7,888 nt of DNA from JAGVSR01 sp046074825 (GTDB lineage: Bacteria; Pseudomonadota; Alphaproteobacteria; Rhizobiales; Hyphomicrobiaceae): assembly GCA_046074825.1 (NCBI GenBank), contig JBJTOZ010000244.1, forward strand, positions 1 through 7,888, in the 5' to 3' direction. The notes under the pieces are model-generated. The model was not told the origin of the DNA, searched no databases, and worked only from the letters and a program-made list of their open reading frames with translations. This document shows, piece after piece, positions 1 to 6,311 of this stretch (position 1 is its first letter; each line of letters opens with the position of its first letter). Both the position numbers and the translations under genes were made by a program.

Positions 1-69
1 CAATTTACCGAGCTTGATACTCTTGGAATAGATAAGCCTGAAACAAAATGTAAATATCCAACAAAGTGA
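1..69 (+). CDS. C-terminal tail of an unidentified upstream gene (partial)
   Basis: Frame 1 is open from the first base for 22 codons and ends at a TGA at 67-69. It reads QFTELDTLGIDKPETKCKYP and then TK. The other two plus frames hit stops within about 30 bases. The composition, with acidic and lysine residues mixed with Leu, Ile and Tyr, looks like a genuine soluble protein end. I do not recognise the protein. It ends 54 bases before the beta-propeller start and points the same way, so it may belong to the same accessory gene set. A chance open frame of this length is possible in AT-rich DNA. Confidence 0.4.
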   Translation, partial: QFTELDTLGIDKPETKCKYPTK

Positions 70-74
70 TCCAC

Positions 75-101
75 TTAGGCATTTTTAACGAATGATATAA
101 T
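75..101 (+). promoter_or_regulatory. possible promoter of the beta-propeller gene
   Basis: A perfect TATAAT stands at 96-101 in the spacer after the TGA at 67-69, 22 bases before the GTG start at 124. The matching -35 is poor (TTAGGC at 75-80, 15-base spacing), so a sigma-70 promoter is only suggested. In AT-rich DNA this hexamer also arises by chance. Confidence 0.3.
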
Positions 102-111
102 AAATACGCAG

Positions 112-116
112 AAAGG
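112..116 (+). promoter_or_regulatory. ribosome binding site supporting a GTG start
   Basis: AAAGG lies seven bases before the GTG at 124. This favours GTG at 124 over the downstream ATG at 139, and the longer form keeps the charged n-region of the signal peptide. Confidence 0.5.
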
Positions 117-123
117 TTTTACC

Positions 124-1110
124 GTGAATAGTTTAAGAATGTTTAGATATATTTGTGGCCTAATGACAATTGTAATGTTGTCGTACACTTTTCCTGCACA
201 AGCTTACAAAATATTTGTATCGAATGAAAAAGAAAATACTGTAAGCGTTATAGATAGTGAAAAGCTTGAAGTCATTCACACGATACAGGTTGGAAACAGA
301 CCTCGTGGTATAATTCTCTCTAAAGATGGGAAATGGGTTATTGTATGCACGAGTGATGACAATCGCATTCAAGTTTTTGATTCAAAAACATTTAAATGGG
401 TAAAAGATTTACCATCAGGTCCTGATCCTGAACTTCCAATACTCCACACATCAGGAAATCCTCTCTATGTTTCAAATGAGGACGATAATCTTGTTACTGT
501 AGTCGATATCGAAAAAGGGACACTCATCACTGACATTCCAGTCGGCGTTGAGCCCGAAGGCATGGGTATGAGTCCAGATGGCAAAGTTCTCGTAAATACC
601 TCAGAGACAACCAATATGGCTCACTTCATTACCACGGATGGTTACAAGAACTTCGACAACGTCTTGGTTGATAATCGCCCCCGTGTTGCAATGTACAAGG
701 ATGACGGATCTGAAGTCTGGGTAAGCGCTGAAATAGGTGGTTCAGTTACTATTATTAATCCGGCAGATCGTAAGATTAAAGGGAAAATAAATTTTGAAAT
801 TCAAGGCATAACTAAAGATGCAATCCAACCTGTTGGCATCCAATTTAATAAAGACAGTTCTAAAGCATTTGTTGCACTAGGCCCCGCAAACCGCGTGGCT
901 GTTGTTGATGCCAAAACCTATAAAGTAGAAAAGTACATTTTGGTTGGTCAAAGAGTATGGAACATAGGTTTAACTCCTGACAAAAAACTTCTTTTTACAA
1001 CAAATGGCACATCAAATGACGTAACAGTTATTGATGTGGAATCTGAAAAACCACTGAAGTCTATTAAAACTGGACGTTATCCTTGGGGTGTGGTTTCTTC
1101 TCTCGAATAA
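124..1110 (+). CDS. exported YVTN-type beta-propeller protein, PQQ-dependent catabolism-associated
   Basis: A 328-residue periplasmic beta-propeller. Residues 1-27 form a signal peptide with Arg in the n-region, a hydrophobic core and an AQA end, so cleavage is likely before Tyr28. The mature protein is made of YVTN-like blades: VSNEKENTVSVID (32-44), SNEDDNLVTVVD (117-128), a divergent one at 198-212 (WVSAEIGGSVTIINP), ANRVAVVD (255-262) and TNGTSNDVTVID (293-304). Several blades are followed by V-G-x-x-P or G-R-Y-P turns. Length and repeat pattern fit the family of propellers found beside PQQ alcohol dehydrogenases and a dedicated ABC transporter (the TIGR03866 type, from memory). That family has no established activity; a scaffold or metal/cofactor-handling role is inference. 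The ABC ATPase follows 113 bases later on the same strand. Confidence 0.85.
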   Translation: MNSLRMFRYICGLMTIVMLSYTFPAQAYKIFVSNEKENTVSVIDSEKLEVIHTIQVGNRPRGIILSKDGKWVIVCTSDDNRIQVFDSKTFKWVKDLPSGPDPELPILHTSGNPLYVSNEDDNLVTVVDIEKGTLITDIPVGVEPEGMGMSPDGKVLVNTSETTNMAHFITTDGYKNFDNVLVDNRPRVAMYKDDGSEVWVSAEIGGSVTIINPADRKIKGKINFEIQGITKDAIQPVGIQFNKDSSKAFVALGPANRVAVVDAKTYKVEKYILVGQRVWNIGLTPDKKLLFTTNGTSNDVTVIDVESEKPLKSIKTGRYPWGVVSSLE

Positions 1111-1146
1111 AATTAAGCTTAGACAACTTCAATTATATCTATAAAT

Positions 1147-1195
1147 TGAGAAAGAAAGCAGAATTAATAGCATCCTGCTTGCGTATCTCATTTTA
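1147..1195 (+). terminator. weak stem-loop between beta-propeller and ABC genes
   Basis: AAGCAG (1156-1161) pairs with CTGCTT (1175-1180), and an outer TGAGA (1147-1151) pairs with TCTCA (1186-1190) across a small internal loop. TTTTATATT follows. This could be a leaky terminator or 3'-end stabiliser after the beta-propeller gene. The interrupted stem keeps confidence low. Confidence 0.3.
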
Positions 1196-1223
1196 TATTG
1201 AGCCATGATTAAATTATATTATT

Positions 1224-1991
1224 GTGAAAAGTATGAATAATACTACAACAGCAGCACTATCCGTATACAACGTCAGTCATAGTTTTGGAGACAAGAAAGT
1301 CCTCAATAATGTTTCTCTTTTAGTTCCTCAAGGCGCATTCACTGTCCTTCTTGGACTGAATGGAGCAGGTAAATCGACCCTTTTTGCTCTTGTGACACGG
1401 CTCTATGATAATGTGACAGGTGAAATCCGCATACTTGGATATGACGTTCGCCGCAAACCGACATCTGCACTTCAAGGACTTGGTGTTGTATTTCAGAGCA
1501 GAACACTAGATGGAGATTTAACACTCCATCAAAATTTGATTTATCACGCTGCTTTGCATGGTATTCCAAAAGCTGAAGCTAAACAGCGCGCAGAAGAGGC
1601 ATTGTTAGTAGTTGGTCTTCAGGAAAGAGCACATGAAAAAGTGCGTAATTTATCTGGTGGGCAAGCACGAAGAGTTGAAATAGCCCGCTCGTTACTTCAT
1701 AGGCCTGGCCTTCTTTTATTGGACGAGGCAACAGTTGGTCTTGATATCGGCTCCAGAGAAAGTGTTGTTTCTATTGTTCGTGGGCTTGTTAAACGGGAAA
1801 AACTTGGAGTTCTCTGGGCAACACACTTGATTGACGAAATAAAAGAAAGTGACAATGTCGTTGTGTTACACCGCGGAAAAATTCTATTTTCGGGTCTAGT
1901 GCCCAATTTACTTCAAACAACTGGCCAACCAAATGTACAAGAAGCTTTTCGTTCCATAACTGGAACATCTGAAATTGGGGAGGCGGCCTAA
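1224..1991 (+). CDS. ABC transporter ATP-binding protein, PQQ-dehydrogenase-associated
   Basis: Cytoplasmic ATPase subunit of an ABC-2-type transporter, 255 residues, close to a single-domain length. All nucleotide-binding motifs are intact: Walker A GLNGAGKST (44-52), Q-loop Gln91 in VVFQS, signature LSGGQ (143-147), Walker B LLLLDEAT (163-170), D-loop GLD (172-174) and switch His201. The overall pattern resembles NodI/CcmA/DrrA-type exporters, and the position beside a YVTN propeller matches the TIGR03864-like PQQ-associated group (from memory). Its partner is the permease that starts one base after its stop. The start is uncertain: the GTG at 1224 has no clear ribosome binding site, and the in-frame ATG at 1233 (three residues shorter) is equally possible. 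The transported substrate is unknown. Confidence 0.9.
   Translation: MKSMNNTTTAALSVYNVSHSFGDKKVLNNVSLLVPQGAFTVLLGLNGAGKSTLFALVTRLYDNVTGEIRILGYDVRRKPTSALQGLGVVFQSRTLDGDLTLHQNLIYHAALHGIPKAEAKQRAEEALLVVGLQERAHEKVRNLSGGQARRVEIARSLLHRPGLLLLDEATVGLDIGSRESVVSIVRGLVKREKLGVLWATHLIDEIKESDNVVVLHRGKILFSGLVPNLLQTTGQPNVQEAFRSITGTSEIGEAA
1977..1983 (+). promoter_or_regulatory. ribosome binding site of the ABC permease, inside the ATPase gene
   Basis: GGGGAGG lies within the last codons of the ATPase gene, nine bases before the ATG at 1993. It decides the permease start in favour of ATG 1993 over the in-frame TTG at 1975, which would overlap the site. It also implies coupled translation of the two subunits. 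Confidence 0.7.
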
Positions 1992-1992
1992 A

Positions 1993-2940
1993 ATGTCCTC
2001 CTCGGCAGATAATCACGACATAAAAATACAACGACATAGTTTTAGCGGATATCTTGCCTGCTTTAAGGGGATTGTTTGGAGAGAAGTGCTTCGTTTTCTT
2101 TATCAAAGAGAGCGTTTTTTTTCAGCCCTTGTTCGCCCTCTTGTATGGCTGTTTATTTTTGCTGCTGGTTTTCGTCAGGTTCTTGGGGTTTCTATTATAC
2201 CTCCCTACACAACATACGTTCTCTATGAATCATTTATCACCCCTGGTCTTGTAGGAATGATCCTTCTTTTTAATGCAATGCAGTCCTCACTATCAATGGT
2301 CTATGATCGTGAAACAGGAGCAATGCGAACATTGCTTGTTGCCCCATTTCCCCGTTCCTTTCTTCTCTTTTCTAAGCTTGTTGGAGGTGTGGCTGTTGCC
2401 GTCATTCAAGCCTATACGTTTTTATTGATTGCATACTTCTGGGAAATTGAACCCCCTTGGATTGGTTATATTACTGTTCTTCCTGCGCTTGTCTGTTCAG
2501 GACTTATGCTTGGAGCTTTAGCACTGCTTATGTCCTCCCTAATTCGCCAACTTGAGAATTTTGCAGGAGTTATGAATTTCGTAATTTTTCCAATGTTTTT
2601 TGCTTCCTCAGCACTATACCCTCTCTGGCGTATAAAGGAGGGGAGCCCACTTCTGTACGAAATTGCTCGATTTAACCCTTTTAGTCATGCTGTTGAACTT
2701 ATACGTTTTGCTCTTTATTCCGAAATTGGCGCAAGAATTGATCCAACTCAGACACCTGCACAAGCAGGAGTGAGCTTAGAGGGTGTATTGTATCCCCTCT
2801 CTTCAGGAGAACTTCTTGACCTCACACATATTTGTGTAGTGATCGGATGCACTCTTTTATTTCTTGGAGGGGCAATCTTTGCATATAACCCTTCAAAAGG
2901 GCTTATTGCTCGCCGAGGTGGTCCTGGCGGCGGGGGTTAG
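1993..2940 (+). CDS. ABC-2-type transporter permease, PQQ-dehydrogenase-associated
   Basis: Inner-membrane subunit, 315 residues from the ATG. A cytoplasmic amphipathic N-terminus containing YQRERFFSALVRP leads into six predicted membrane segments, starting near PLVWLFIFAAGF, ITPGLVGMILLFNA, LVGGVAVAVIQAYTFLLIA, VLPALVCSGLMLGALALL, FAGVMNFVIFPMFFASSAL and ICVVIGCTLLFLGGAIF. The ABC-2 signature region is recognisable: MVYDRETGAMRTLLVAPFPR, then the motif ending in SALYPLW, then the FNPFSHAVELIRFALY stretch. These are features of the NodJ/DrrB export fold. One base separates it from the ATPase, so the two form one transporter. The very Gly-rich C-terminus (ARRGGPGGGG) is an oddity. Export is the expected direction; the cargo is unknown. 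Confidence 0.88.
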   Translation: MSSSADNHDIKIQRHSFSGYLACFKGIVWREVLRFLYQRERFFSALVRPLVWLFIFAAGFRQVLGVSIIPPYTTYVLYESFITPGLVGMILLFNAMQSSLSMVYDRETGAMRTLLVAPFPRSFLLFSKLVGGVAVAVIQAYTFLLIAYFWEIEPPWIGYITVLPALVCSGLMLGALALLMSSLIRQLENFAGVMNFVIFPMFFASSALYPLWRIKEGSPLLYEIARFNPFSHAVELIRFALYSEIGARIDPTQTPAQAGVSLEGVLYPLSSGELLDLTHICVVIGCTLLFLGGAIFAYNPSKGLIARRGGPGGGG

Positions 2941-3007
2941 TTTTTTTGTATGCACCCTAAATCTTAATTTGAAATATTATTAGAACGTCAAAATGGAATA
3001 GGTGATA

Positions 3008-3640
3008 ATGCTTATGCGTATAATAGTTTTTGTTTTTACATTTTTTGTTTACTTTGTGGTGCCTCCTGTGCTTGCTGCAGGAGATCCCAACAATCCAGAC
3101 TGGCCATGTGTTCAAAAAAAAATTGAGAACCTTTCTGTTTCTGCAATCTGGAATGGCCCTCCTCTTGATGAATTTAAAAATTGGGCATCGGATCAAAAGC
3201 TTTCTGTTCTTGTTACAAAATTAGCTTCTCGTCGCGTTCCGATTACCAAAGCGCTTGCCGCAATTGACGACTACGCGAAATCATTTCCTGAAAGTTCACG
3301 CAATAATGAAATGGCTAAACTTTTTGCGGCAATTTTTGATACGATAAATACGCAACGCAGAAGTGTCATTAACGGAATAGAAAAATATCAAAGATCCCAA
3401 AAAGCTCGCGCTGAGGAACTTGAAAAACAAGGCGTGGATATTGCTAAACTGAAAGGAGATATCGTTGTTGATGATACTGCAGCAGAACCTTTAAGTCCTG
3501 AAGAAGATAAACTGTACTGGGCAGGGCGAATTTTTCAGGAGCGCCAAGCAAATATTCCTATCGCATGCGAACTTCCCGCAGTTATAGAAGAACGTCTCTA
3601 TGAGCTTACCCGGCACATTCAAGAATTAATGATCAAATAA
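3008..3640 (+). CDS. exported two-cysteine protein of unknown function in the PQQ/xox accessory set
   Basis: I do not recognise a named family. From the ATG at 3008 the protein has 210 residues. It opens with a signal peptide (MRIIVFVFTFFVYFVV, then PPVLAA) and is predicted periplasmic. The mature part is mostly helical and charged, with one Cys near the N-terminus (DWPCVQ) and one near the C-terminus (IPIACELPAVIEERL), placed to form a disulfide tying the two ends. The middle (IEKYQRSQKARAEELEKQG) could form a short coiled coil. Three in-frame starts are close together: GTG 3002, ATG 3008 and ATG 3014. The AGGTG at 3000-3004 suits ATG 3014 best by spacing. It lies 67 bases after the permease with no convincing terminator, so co-transcription is likely. 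A periplasmic accessory role for the exporter or quinoprotein is inferred from position only. Confidence 0.75.
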   Translation: MLMRIIVFVFTFFVYFVVPPVLAAGDPNNPDWPCVQKKIENLSVSAIWNGPPLDEFKNWASDQKLSVLVTKLASRRVPITKALAAIDDYAKSFPESSRNNEMAKLFAAIFDTINTQRRSVINGIEKYQRSQKARAEELEKQGVDIAKLKGDIVVDDTAAEPLSPEEDKLYWAGRIFQERQANIPIACELPAVIEERLYELTRHIQELMIK

Positions 3641-3755
3641 AATATTAATTAATTCTCAATTATAATTTTGCTCTACATTCTTATAATTTAAATGAAAATT
3701 ATATTATGTGACCAGAAAACGGGAACAACATTTTAAATAATTTGAGCTCATGGCA
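3641..3755. other. AT-rich convergent spacer
   Basis: This spacer separates the ends of the two converging gene blocks. It contains AT-rich partial palindromes (for example ATTAATTAATT near 3643-3653), but I see no GC-rich stem followed by a T-run that would serve as a clear terminator in either direction. Confidence 0.5.
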
Positions 3756-4349
3756 TTATGGCATTGGATCAACGCTTTGAAGAGAATTTCCCAACATCAT
3801 CCATCCATCAGTTCCGTCTGGGAACCAATGGACAGATGTATATCCCCAAGACACTGCTCTTTTTGCAGCATTCCAGGACATCCAACAGTTTCTCTGACAT
3901 AAAAAGACTAGAGAGCAATTTTTCTTGTGATCAGTAAGTTTTTCAAGGCGGGTTTTGAAATAAGTTTCGATGTCAGAAGAAAGCACACCATACCCTACAT
4001 TCGGCATCCAATGGGCGCCTTCTATGGTTGAATGTTGCGTATCTCTCCATAAAGTACCTTGTGGGAGATTCTTTGGTTTTGGAGATCTCGGATAGACATC
4101 AATGAAAATTACAGAACGGTCAGCAATCAATTGTTCAGCCTCATTTGACGTTATTACTTTTGCTCCTTTTAGTGTTTTAGGGACTAAAGATCTATAATCA
4201 TCCTGACGATAATCTGCAGGCTCAGGGGGCCAATCAGAGACTTTTGAAGCACTTCCATTCACTGTTTGAGAGCAAGGGGCGAGAGAAAAAAAAATAAGAA
4301 GACCATTAAAAATAAGAAAATTTCGAAAAAAAAGGATAGGCCTTAGCAA
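3756..4349 (-). CDS. CxxxCW-motif rhodanese-like protein, PQQ-dependent catabolism-associated
   Basis: Exported rhodanese-like protein with the signature C-Q-R-N-C-W followed by MSWNAAKRA, matching the family defined by a CxxxCW motif beside PQQ alcohol dehydrogenases (TIGR03865 type, from memory). Other landmarks are SDWPPEPADYRQDDYR just after the leader, the rhodanese-like VIFIDVYPRSPKP strand, IEGAHWMPNVGYG, and a C-terminal WFPDGTDGW. The proposed start is TTG at 4349-4347, giving 197 residues and a leader of LRPILFFRN followed by FLIFNGLLIFFSLA. An in-frame ATG at 4445 overlaps the xoxJ stop by four bases (ATGA) and would give 229 residues. That version translates through a strong stem-loop and puts the hydrophobic leader 30 to 40 residues in, so I prefer the shorter form. 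The two Cys may act in redox or sulfur chemistry; the true reaction is unknown. Confidence 0.82.
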   Translation of the reverse strand: MLRPILFFRNFLIFNGLLIFFSLAPCSQTVNGSASKVSDWPPEPADYRQDDYRSLVPKTLKGAKVITSNEAEQLIADRSVIFIDVYPRSPKPKNLPQGTLWRDTQHSTIEGAHWMPNVGYGVLSSDIETYFKTRLEKLTDHKKNCSLVFLCQRNCWMSWNAAKRAVSWGYTSVHWFPDGTDGWMMLGNSLQSVDPMP

Positions 4350-4350
4350 T

Positions 4351-4383
4351 ATATAAAAATGGCGAGCATAAGCTCGCCATTTT
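4351..4383 (-). terminator. intrinsic terminator or attenuator after xoxJ
   Basis: A perfect 12-bp stem, AAAATGGCGAGC (4356-4367) with GCTCGCCATTTT (4372-4383), closes a four-base loop. Read on the minus strand the stem is followed by TTTTTATATATT, the form of a rho-independent terminator. It lies 58 bases past the xoxJ stop and ends just before the proposed TTG start of the next gene, so read-through must supply that gene unless it has its own promoter. Confidence 0.75.
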
Positions 4384-4441
4384 AAAATACTTATTGAAGT
4401 TTTATTTAGCGCTAAATTAAAAACGAACTGTAACGATGAGA

Positions 4442-5284
4442 TCATTTTCTCGCAGTAGTAATAGGTTTTAAATCTTCATCGAGAATAGGTACATTATAAC
4501 TTAATAAGACAGCGTCTATGTCATTTTGTCTTTTCTTTATAATTTCATTAAGTTGTTTTTTCCAATTTGACTCGTTCGCACGTACACCCATTGTTATCCG
4601 ATAATCCACCTTAGCAGTGCCCTCTACATTTTCTGTAATGGGATGAACCGTCAGTTTATCTAAATGAGGTTTGAGAAACCATCCTGCGAAAGGTCCCCAC
4701 AGAACTCCAACGTCAATTTCCCCTTTCAGAACATCATCGATAATATCCTGTTCAGGATTAAGATAGCGACGATCCACATTAATGAGATAGGACTTTGCGT
4801 CGGGCATCAATCCAGCTTTTGCAAGTTGATCTCCAATAGGACCTCCTTGATTACTGATTTTTTTTCCTTTGAGTTTTGGATCAAAGAAAGAAGTCACCCC
4901 TTCAAGCGCCCCCCCCTTCTTATAAAACATAACGTATGTAGTGTGATAATAGTGATTAGTATTGAGAGTGTATTCATCAGCTTGCACAGTTCCCAAGACA
5001 AGATCACATCTTTTGGCTGCTAACGTTCTGCGAATGAGACCATACCCTCCTGGATACCATGTATATTCGACAGGTATTTTGAGCTCATCCGCTATAATTT
5101 CTGCAATTTTATTCTCAAAACCCTCACCTTTATCATTAGAGTAAGGCATATTTTCTGGAATTGAACACACTCTAAGAACTTTTCTATTCACAGCATCAGC
5201 AAGATTGCCATCGGCTGCTATAGCATTGAAAGTTGCTGAGGATATAAAAGCTGCTAGCAAGAAGAGGTGAGTTTTTTTTAACAT
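4442..5284 (-). CDS. xoxJ: XoxJ/MxaJ-like periplasmic binding protein, quinoprotein-associated
   Basis: Periplasmic protein of the amino-acid-type solute-binding fold (SBP_bac_3 style), 280 residues from the ATG at 5284. Residues 1-23 are a signal peptide (MLKKTHLFLLAAFISSATFN, then AIA). The family's opening strand VLRVCSIPENMPYSN is followed by EGFENKIAEIIADEL, YTWYPGGYGLIRRTL, and CDLVLGTV. Later landmarks are ISNQGGPIGDQLAKAG and DVGVLWGPFAGWF. Cys40 and Cys93 could form a disulfide. Position downstream of xoxF and xoxG identifies it as XoxJ, the homologue of MxaJ. Structural and genetic work on the family suggests a partner or activator of the dehydrogenase rather than a solute importer. 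A GTG at 5347 would add 21 residues before the leader; the signal peptide argues for ATG 5284, though its ribosome site (AGGA about 15 bases upstream) is weak. Confidence 0.88.
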   Translation of the reverse strand: MLKKTHLFLLAAFISSATFNAIAADGNLADAVNRKVLRVCSIPENMPYSNDKGEGFENKIAEIIADELKIPVEYTWYPGGYGLIRRTLAAKRCDLVLGTVQADEYTLNTNHYYHTTYVMFYKKGGALEGVTSFFDPKLKGKKISNQGGPIGDQLAKAGLMPDAKSYLINVDRRYLNPEQDIIDDVLKGEIDVGVLWGPFAGWFLKPHLDKLTVHPITENVEGTAKVDYRITMGVRANESNWKKQLNEIIKKRQNDIDAVLLSYNVPILDEDLKPITTARK

Positions 5285-5344
5285 GGCACTTTTTGAAAAT
5301 CCTAGGGATGTTTTTTGATAGCTATTAGTTTGGATTAAATGAAC

Positions 5345-5367
5345 CACTCAATGTTCATTACTGAGTG
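5345..5367. promoter_or_regulatory. inverted repeat in the xoxJ leader, possible operator
   Basis: CACTCA (5345-5350) and TGAGTG (5362-5367) form a 6-bp inverted repeat around an 11-base centre. The half-site centres are about 17 bases apart, and the repeat sits just downstream of the predicted xoxJ promoter and before the gene. It could be a protein-binding site or a small leader hairpin; chance cannot be excluded. Confidence 0.3.
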
Positions 5368-5377
5368 TGCGGTGCAT

Positions 5378-5406
5378 ATAATCAAGCTAATAATTATATA
5401 ACTCAA
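5378..5406 (-). promoter_or_regulatory. predicted sigma-70-like promoter of xoxJ
   Basis: On the minus strand TTGAGT (5406-5401) and GATTAT (5383-5378) are spaced by 17 bases, each matching four of six consensus positions. It lies between the xoxG terminator and xoxJ, where a promoter is needed if the terminator works. Confidence 0.4.
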
Positions 5407-5456
5407 TACAGGTGGGTGCACGTGAAGATCTTGTCATGTAGGATAAAATTTTCGAA

Positions 5457-5504
5457 ATTTAAAAAAAAATCAGCGATTCCCCTATTACAAGGAAAATCGC
5501 TGAT
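5457..5504 (-). terminator. intrinsic terminator after xoxG
   Basis: A 10-bp stem, ATCAGCGATT (5469-5478, plus strand) with AATCGCTGAT (5495-5504), closes a 16-base loop. On the minus strand it is followed directly by a run of nine or more T (complement of 5461-5469). It begins 26 bases after the xoxG stop, so this is the textbook arrangement for the end of an xoxG transcript. Confidence 0.85.
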
Positions 5505-5530
5505 AGGAAACAGAGTGAGAATTGAACCTA

Positions 5531-6127
5531 CTACTGATCACCAAGACAAGTTTTTTCTGCTTCACCAGCTTCCTTAGATTTATCTTCTCTTTGGTCCGCA
5601 CTAATTCGTCCACCAGGCAAAGCGTCTGTAGAACGGGCTCTCAAGTAAACATAAAGGTCATCAATGTAGCACATAACATTTTTATTGTCTCCAAGAGCCG
5701 GCATGATATTTTTCGAACCCCCACCAAGGTCGCGAACCTGACCACCTGCAACAACTTGCAGAAACTTTGCGTAGTCCATATTTTTTAGGGAATCCTTCAA
5801 GGCAGGAGCATAAGTAGACCCCTCTGCGTTTGGACCATGACACACATGGCATTCAGCATGATAGCGTCTCCAACCAGAATAGGTCATCCAGTCTACTTTT
5901 TTTACAACGTCTGTATTGGCGGTATCACGAACAACATCATACGTTGGTGAACCATCGGGTAGAACCCATCGTCCCCCTTCAAACTTTTTTCCATCTTGGG
6001 CTGCCTTGTGGCGCGCTGGATCTGGGAGAGGACTCTTGTCGCTATCGGCTGCATGAACAGCAGAAAAAGCAAAAATTAGGAAATTTACATTTGCAAGCAA
6101 GGCTAAAATCAATTTAAGTCTCTTCAC
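5531..6127 (-). CDS. xoxG: c-type cytochrome of methanol oxidation, four-cysteine XoxG / cytochrome c-553i type
   Basis: Periplasmic monoheme cytochrome c, 198 residues, expected to accept electrons from the PQQ dehydrogenase. Residues 1-26 are a signal peptide ending in AVHA. The heme site is CHVCH (Cys93, Cys96, His97) and the likely sixth ligand is Met142 in NIMPALGD. Two further cysteines, Cys153 (NVMCYIDDLYVYLRAR) and Cys194 near the end (KTCLGDQ), give the four-Cys pattern of the methanol-metabolism cytochrome family that includes Paracoccus cytochrome c-553i (TIGR03874 type, from memory); these two may form a disulfide. A conserved-looking segment before the heme (GGRWVLPDGSPTYDVV) fits that family too. 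It lies between xoxF and xoxJ, the classic xoxFGJ order. The start is GTG, supported by a good ribosome site. Stem-loops on both sides suggest its mRNA is separately ended. Confidence 0.9.
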   Translation of the reverse strand: MKRLKLILALLANVNFLIFAFSAVHAADSDKSPLPDPARHKAAQDGKKFEGGRWVLPDGSPTYDVVRDTANTDVVKKVDWMTYSGWRRYHAECHVCHGPNAEGSTYAPALKDSLKNMDYAKFLQVVAGGQVRDLGGGSKNIMPALGDNKNVMCYIDDLYVYLRARSTDALPGGRISADQREDKSKEAGEAEKTCLGDQ

Positions 6128-6133
6128 TTCTAA

Positions 6134-6138
6134 CCCCT
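6134..6138 (-). promoter_or_regulatory. ribosome binding site supporting the xoxG GTG start
   Basis: On the minus strand AGGGG stands six bases before the GTG at 6127-6125. No ATG start fits the signal peptide, so this site decides the start codon. Confidence 0.65.
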
Positions 6139-6311
6139 ATTTGAAAGATAGTATTTAAAATCAGGTAACTTATAATTATTTTTTTACCAAACTTACTACT
6201 AATTCTTTTTTAAATTTTGGAAATAAATGTAACTTGGATAAAGATTTTTATTCTTTACGAAATCAATAGTTTCCTCAGATCATAGAAGCTTTATTCTAAC
6301 ACTAAGAAATA
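6139..6311 (-). other. very AT-rich leader region of xoxG
   Basis: The stretch between the xoxF terminator and xoxG is strongly AT-rich with several A and T runs. A promoter for xoxG may lie here, but I find no -35/-10 pair with good spacing that stands out from the background, so no promoter is called. Confidence 0.4.

Noticed and set aside
1789..2106. 105-codon open frame on the minus strand across the ATPase-permease junction
   Set aside because: It overlaps two well-supported genes on the other strand and has no protein-like character.
2911..2947. Hairpin CGCC(G)AGG-TGGT-CCTGGCG at the permease end with seven T after the stop
   Set aside because: The stem has a bulge, and the T-run begins 11 bases after it, too far for a standard intrinsic terminator. 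The Gly-rich coding sequence explains the GC-rich stem.
3751..3766. Tandem TGGCATTA/TGGCATTG at the CxxxCW stop codon
   Set aside because: Only two copies of eight bases, partly coding, with no flanking structure; chance is sufficient.
4664..5023. 119-codon open frame on the plus strand opposite xoxJ
   Set aside because: Fully antisense to a clear binding-protein gene, with no ribosome site or recognisable motif.
5302..5307. CCTAGG palindrome ahead of the xoxJ start
   Set aside because: A single six-base palindrome is common by chance, and it only contains the weak AGGA ribosome site.
5365..5788. Two short plus-strand open frames over the xoxG end and xoxJ leader
   Set aside because: They run through the xoxG terminator stem and antisense to the cytochrome; nothing protein-like is encoded.
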